Assembly: GCF_018402695.1 (NCBI RefSeq)
Contig: NZ_JAGYIM010000009.1
Coordinates: forward strand, 124,001-188,000
Length of the DNA stretch: 64,000 nt
Direction of reading: 5' to 3'
Source of the DNA: Arsukibacterium sp.
GTDB lineage: Bacteria; Pseudomonadota; Gammaproteobacteria; Enterobacterales; Alteromonadaceae
The translations under genes and the position numbers were made by a program. The notes under the pieces were generated by a model that saw nothing but the letters and a program-made list of their open reading frames with translations, was not told the DNA's origin and ran no database searches. Positions 60,145 to 64,000 of this stretch are shown piece after piece (position 1 is the stretch's first letter; each line of letters begins with the position of its first letter).

Positions 60145-61440
60145 TTACTTTTTGCTGGTAGCCAGTTTACTGTCAGCGAATAAGCCACTCCCTACCGCTG
60201 TGGTACCGGCTACCGCCACACTGCTTAAAATATCCCATTCAGCTTTTATCCATGCCAGCACATCTTCCCAGTCTCTTTCCGTTTTAGTGTTGACAGGCAT
60301 ACTGTCCATAACTGAACGAAAACAAAGTAGCGCCCGGGCCGCCGAGCGCGACATAGCAAATGTTTCAGCGGTGTTGCGGGCGCCCCGGCTCAGCGCAGTA
60401 AGCCGGCCGGGGTCGTCCAGTAGCTGAACAAGCGCGACAGCCATTGCCTCTGGTGTCTTTTGCTGTAACAACAAACCATTAGTGTCATTGTCAACCACCT
60501 CACGTACGCCCGGGGCATCAAAGGCCACTACCGGCAGACTTGCCGCCATCGCTTCGGTAATTACCATGCCCTGAGTTTCACTGGCCGAGGCAAACGCAAA
60601 CACATCCATGGCATGTAATGCGTCAGTTAACTGCTGTTGTTGCAGGATGCCTGTCATATGTAACCGGTCAGCAACACCCGCTTCCGCAAATACGCTATGA
60701 ATTGCCCGCTCAGACGGCCCTGCACCAACTACCAGAAAATGTGTTTCCGGCCTGGTGCTGACAACATCTGCTACCGCCCGGGCTAAGACTTCAAGGTTTT
60801 TTTCAGGCGCCAGCCGGCCCAAATGGCCGATGACGCAAGCGTTAACGGGAATAGCAAATTGCCGCCGCACCCGCTCACCATCACCATCAGCAAACTTCTC
60901 CAGATATACACCTGTCGGAATAACTTTTACCGGACTGGTAACACCGCGCTGCTGCAGTAAGTCGGCAATACTCTGGCTCGGAGCAATTACCTGATCGCAC
61001 AGATTGGCATAGCGGGTTGCCAGGGTGATAGCGAATTGCTGCATCGTCAGTGAGTCACCCGGAACATAATGGGTATACTGCTCATACAACGTATGATGAG
61101 TGAATATCAGCGGTAATTTGCGATAGCGGGCAGTGCGCAGGGCACTCATCCCTAACAAAAACGGGTGCTGGGAATGAATAATATCGGGTTTAAAATCATC
61201 AAGGATCTGGCTTAGCTTATCGTGATACGGCAGGGCCACGGAAAAGTCAGTGGCGTTAAAATTCTGAATCGCAGCAATCCTTACTACATCCAGCTCATCT
61301 TCAGGCATATCTGCAAATTCCGGTGCTACCACTAATACCCGGTGCCCGAGTTTCCTGTATTCCGTCACAAACGCCTCGACTGAGCGCGCCACGCCACCCA
61401 CATGCGGGGTATAAGTATTAGTAAAGATAACAATATTCAT
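60145..61440 (-). CDS. GT4-family glycosyltransferase
   Basis: This 431-residue retaining glycosyltransferase has the GT4 double Rossmann fold. A Gly-rich N-terminal loop (HVGGVARS), the acceptor-side HHTLYEQYTHYVP (115-127) and the donor-side E-x7-E pair Glu288/Glu296 (ETQGMVITE) are visible. The TxHTxYxxYTHY pattern is characteristic of diacylglycerol glucosyltransferases, so a membrane-lipid acceptor is plausible. The C-terminal 25 residues contain a weakly hydrophobic stretch. The start shares one base with the stop of the hydrolase-like gene upstream (TGATG). Confidence 0.88.
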   Translation of the reverse strand: MNIVIFTNTYTPHVGGVARSVEAFVTEYRKLGHRVLVVAPEFADMPEDELDVVRIAAIQNFNATDFSVALPYHDKLSQILDDFKPDIIHSQHPFLLGMSALRTARYRKLPLIFTHHTLYEQYTHYVPGDSLTMQQFAITLATRYANLCDQVIAPSQSIADLLQQRGVTSPVKVIPTGVYLEKFADGDGERVRRQFAIPVNACVIGHLGRLAPEKNLEVLARAVADVVSTRPETHFLVVGAGPSERAIHSVFAEAGVADRLHMTGILQQQQLTDALHAMDVFAFASASETQGMVITEAMAASLPVVAFDAPGVREVVDNDTNGLLLQQKTPEAMAVALVQLLDDPGRLTALSRGARNTAETFAMSRSAARALLCFRSVMDSMPVNTKTERDWEDVLAWIKAEWDILSSVAVAGTTAVGSGLFADSKLATSKK

Positions 61441-63695
61441 CAGTCAGTGCTCCGTTTTTCTAACCTGACGATACCTGTCGCCGCAGCTGCTGTAGTGATG
61501 GTCCGGTAGCCGGGTAAACTAATTTCCAATTGCGGCCCCTCAGGTTTATGCCAGTTAGCCTGCCACTCCAGTACCGGCTGTTCATCCTGCTGCCGCGAAA
61601 TCTGCAGGCTGATGGCGCCAAAGCGAGTCGGAGCCGGGCCAAAACGGACCACATTATCTTGCCCCAGCCAGCGCTGTGGCACGCCAGCTGCCAGCACCAG
61701 ATGATCACCCTCCTCGCGGACAAAACAGTTTCTGATCATCAACAGCCATTCCGCTGCAGCCCAGACATGATGGCCATCACCCATACAGCCACCACCCGTG
61801 CCAGGATGAATCGCCTCCGGCCACTGGCCGGTCGGCGAGGCAAGCCCGGCTACCGCGTCCATTAACACCAGATAGCGGGGGTCATTGGCCCGCAGCAAAA
61901 TCTGGGCAACATGCAGGGTTAAGTAAGCATTTAAGCCTGAGTGAATCATATCCTGGTAGAACGCATCCTGAACAAAACAGCGTTTTAACAAAAATTCCAC
62001 GGTATCCAGCAGCCGCGGATCGTCAGGGCGGCACAATTGCACCGGGTAACCGATAGCCAGTGAGCCAATGGCGCCCGCATCCAGCCGCCGGTAAGGTGAT
62101 GCGGGCATGCCTGGCCGCTTCAGCCGGCTGGCACACTGCTGCAGACTGCTATCTATCGCCGTACTGAAATCCGCGGCGGCCTGACTAAACTCTTGTTGCA
62201 GTTTGGGATCGACATTTTTAAACAGCGCGGCGGCGGCCTGTAAGCCAGCTACTCCCCAGAAATCGTCCCAGTAATAATAATCGTTGGGCCCCAGATGTTC
62301 GGCACTAAAGCCAGCAGGTAATAAACCGGCATGTGGCGCATCCAGCTTATCTGACAGCCGCTTGTTGATGATCCAGCGGGCCCCTTTTTTCAGCGGGCTA
62401 TGCCAGTCAGTTGATAATTCGCGGCCGGTTAATTCAGCATAGCGCTGCAGGATCCAGAGTACTTCACCATTGGCGTCCCACTCCCCTTCCTGGGAACGAA
62501 AGTAGCCCAGCAAAGTTTGCCTGGCTGGAAATTGTTGCAAGGCGCGGGCGGCACGCTCAGTCAGGCCGGCGCAAAGTAAGGCATGAATAATAAAGGCTGC
62601 ATCCCGGAACCAGAAGCGTTTGTAGGTATAGGGGCCGGGATACACATCCTCTGGTGAATGCAGGATCAGTGAACTTAACGCCGCATCATATAAGAACTGA
62701 TAGTGCGGGTCCGGGCAGGTCAGCTTGCAACATTTTTGCTGCTCGGCCGGCCAGGCACCAGGTTGCAGCTTTGGCTGAGCCGCAGACATTAACGGCACTG
62801 CCACCTCAACGTCATGCCAGTCATTATCTGGCAATTTAAACAGCGCTGCTGCCGTTACCATCCCGACATTACAGATGCCTTCGGCCTGCTGCTGCGCATC
62901 GGCAAGATGAATGTAAACGTCACCTTGTTTGTACGCAGACACATGATAACGATCTGCCGGTCGGCTGAACTGAATTCGTTTATCCTCATCAACCAGCCAC
63001 TGGTTGCGCTGCTCGTTCAAGGCCACTTTATGAATAAAGCTGACACCCTCCGGGTTTTGTGGCCGCAAGGCCAGCACCAGATAACCGGGCTTGTCCGCTT
63101 TCGCCCTCAGCCGCATTTTTACAACTGGCACGCCTTGTTCAAGCGCCACCCAGGCCTTATTCTGCAAGGTCATTCCCTGCTGGCGGGTAGTGGTAGTAAT
63201 ACTGACATCTCCGGCGACGGTCAACTGCTGTTGGCACTCGTCCAGGCGGGATGGCAGCAGACAGTCCCCGTCTTCAGGCATTATCCAGCCATCGAGTGAC
63301 CAGCTGTCCAGAAACGGGGTTAACAGACCGCGGGGGTCAACAATGGGTAGCTCAGGACAATCCGGATAACCAATTGCCGTCCAGTTGCGATGCGTCAGGT
63401 TAATATGGGTAATTGAAAATGCCCGGGGAATGAACGATTTATCACAAGGGTCAAACTGACGCTCAATCCAGTATGGCCACACCCAATCCAGGTTATGCTG
63501 GATAACTCTGCTGTTAATTAAGCCACGTGCGTGGAACACCACGCCAGCACGTAGCAATTCGATAGGTTCACCGACCTCAGAGGGCTGAGCAAAATTATGC
63601 AGTTTCGCCAGTAAAGCAATCGGGTCGATAAAACCATTTTTGTGGGCGACATACCGCACCACATAGCGCCAGGGCAACCACTTTAACCAGGTCAT
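61440..63695 (-). CDS. Six-hairpin glycosidase-fold protein (amylo-alpha-1,6-glucosidase-like)
   Basis: This 751-residue protein has no signal peptide visible. The N-terminal half (1-320) is beta-rich and unrecognised. The C-terminal half (about 330-680) reads as an (alpha/alpha)6 barrel: YKRFWFRDAAFIIHAL (359-373), EGEWDANGEVLWIL (403-416) and DYYYWDDFWGVAG (472-484). These are typical of GH15/GH37/debranching-type enzymes, with several acidic residues available for catalysis. It is coupled by overlaps to a VTT protein upstream and the GT4 gene downstream. The substrate is not known. Confidence 0.75.
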   Translation of the reverse strand: MTWLKWLPWRYVVRYVAHKNGFIDPIALLAKLHNFAQPSEVGEPIELLRAGVVFHARGLINSRVIQHNLDWVWPYWIERQFDPCDKSFIPRAFSITHINLTHRNWTAIGYPDCPELPIVDPRGLLTPFLDSWSLDGWIMPEDGDCLLPSRLDECQQQLTVAGDVSITTTTRQQGMTLQNKAWVALEQGVPVVKMRLRAKADKPGYLVLALRPQNPEGVSFIHKVALNEQRNQWLVDEDKRIQFSRPADRYHVSAYKQGDVYIHLADAQQQAEGICNVGMVTAAALFKLPDNDWHDVEVAVPLMSAAQPKLQPGAWPAEQQKCCKLTCPDPHYQFLYDAALSSLILHSPEDVYPGPYTYKRFWFRDAAFIIHALLCAGLTERAARALQQFPARQTLLGYFRSQEGEWDANGEVLWILQRYAELTGRELSTDWHSPLKKGARWIINKRLSDKLDAPHAGLLPAGFSAEHLGPNDYYYWDDFWGVAGLQAAAALFKNVDPKLQQEFSQAAADFSTAIDSSLQQCASRLKRPGMPASPYRRLDAGAIGSLAIGYPVQLCRPDDPRLLDTVEFLLKRCFVQDAFYQDMIHSGLNAYLTLHVAQILLRANDPRYLVLMDAVAGLASPTGQWPEAIHPGTGGGCMGDGHHVWAAAEWLLMIRNCFVREEGDHLVLAAGVPQRWLGQDNVVRFGPAPTRFGAISLQISRQQDEQPVLEWQANWHKPEGPQLEISLPGYRTITTAAAATGIVRLEKRSTD

Positions 63696-64000
63696 ACCTT
63701 AGGCTCCTTTTCAGTGTCTTGCGTGGTATATTTGGCCAGCGCCCGGTTGGCCAGCCGGTTCAGATAAATCACAACCGCCACCGCCGCCAGAAAACCACCC
63801 AGATACAGGGCCCACTCCCAGCCAGAGCGCTGCTGCTGACCAAACTCAAAAGTGGTGATATCAGCAATCAGCGAGCCCAAATACACGTTATGCACGGTAA
63901 ACGGGATAAATCCGAGCAGGGAGCCGGCAATATAGCCGCGCAAAGAAAATTGCGTTAAACCAAAGAAATAATTGGATATCTTGCTGGGAAAAAATGGGAT
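63692..64000 (-). CDS. VTT/TVP38-family membrane protein (5' end beyond the window)
   Basis: I extended the leftward frame to the window edge: 102 codons with no start codon yet, ending at a stop at 63692. The visible part reads IPFFPSKISNYFFGLTQFSL, then IAGSLLGFIPFTVHNVYLG and a last membrane helix (about residues 70-90), typical of the SNARE-associated/VTT domain of TVP38 proteins. In other organisms these have lipid scramblase-like or transport activity. It overlaps the glycosidase-like gene by four bases and so leads this four-gene cluster. Confidence 0.85.
   Translation of the reverse strand: MPFFPSKISNYFFGLTQFSLRGYIAGSLLGFIPFTVHNVYLGSLIADITTFEFGQQQRSGWEWALYLGGFLAAVAVVIYLNRLANRALAKYTTQDTEKEPKV

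Overview
The window is a densely packed chromosomal segment of a free-living Gram-negative gammaproteobacterium. Gene content and order point to the Alteromonadales/Rheinheimera-like branch: a type II secretion operon next to hslR-hslO, a GlyGly-CTERM protease, a ctaCDGE cytochrome oxidase cluster with a small DUF2909-type gene, a lexA/plsB pair, and ubiE-ubiJ-ubiB-tatABC-tatD-hemB. Base composition looks even throughout. I see no rRNA, tRNA, CRISPR array, insertion sequence, integrase or phage gene. This is core chromosome with a few accessory insertions.

Layout. 1-1854: cysQ (cut by the window edge), nudE and divergent yrfG. 1877-13189: a twelve-gene type II secretion operon, gspC to gspN, read leftward, with nearly every junction overlapping. 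Its gspL is broken by a single-base frame change at a CCCC-TGA site. 13358-14624: hslR and hslO, ending at a two-way terminator shared with a large secreted subtilisin-like protease (14685-18434). That protease has a GlyGly-CTERM tail, so it is a likely client of the secretion system. 18782-21672: envZ-ompR, a small lipoprotein and greB. From 21761: tex, a putative SprA-like metalloprotease with a small partner, bioH/gntX, an M14 peptidase, nfuA, a polysaccharide deacetylase and a transglutaminase-like protein.

33510-41727 is a cytochrome c oxidase region: structural subunits ctaC, ctaD and ctaE, and assembly factors ctaG, SURF1, ctaA, ctaB and SCO. It also holds an extra SCO-like protein and an oppositely oriented twin-transmembrane gene. 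42053-46928: lexA with two SOS boxes, plsB, tesB, an EVE-domain protein and a small unknown gene. 47108-50097: a DUF885 lipoprotein and a diguanylate cyclase. 50194-57652: ubiquinone synthesis, Tat export, tatD, a second diguanylate cyclase and hemB. 57649-64000: a leftward cluster made of a VTT membrane protein, a glycoside-hydrolase-like protein, a GT4 glycosyltransferase and a two-headed phosphatase/EEP protein. This last cluster is the least understood part of the window and may act on membrane glycolipids.

The nudE-yrfG-hslR-hslO-envZ-ompR-greB-tex-bioH-gntX-nfuA order follows the Escherichia coli chromosome. The gsp operon, the protease, the SprA-like pair and the M14 peptidase sit where E. 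coli has other genes such as pckA and feoABC. The most unusual observations are the gspL frame break, ten-base tandem repeats upstream of the protease beside ompR, the dual-phosphatase fusion in the terminal glycolipid-like cluster, and the second SCO-like protein without the copper histidine.
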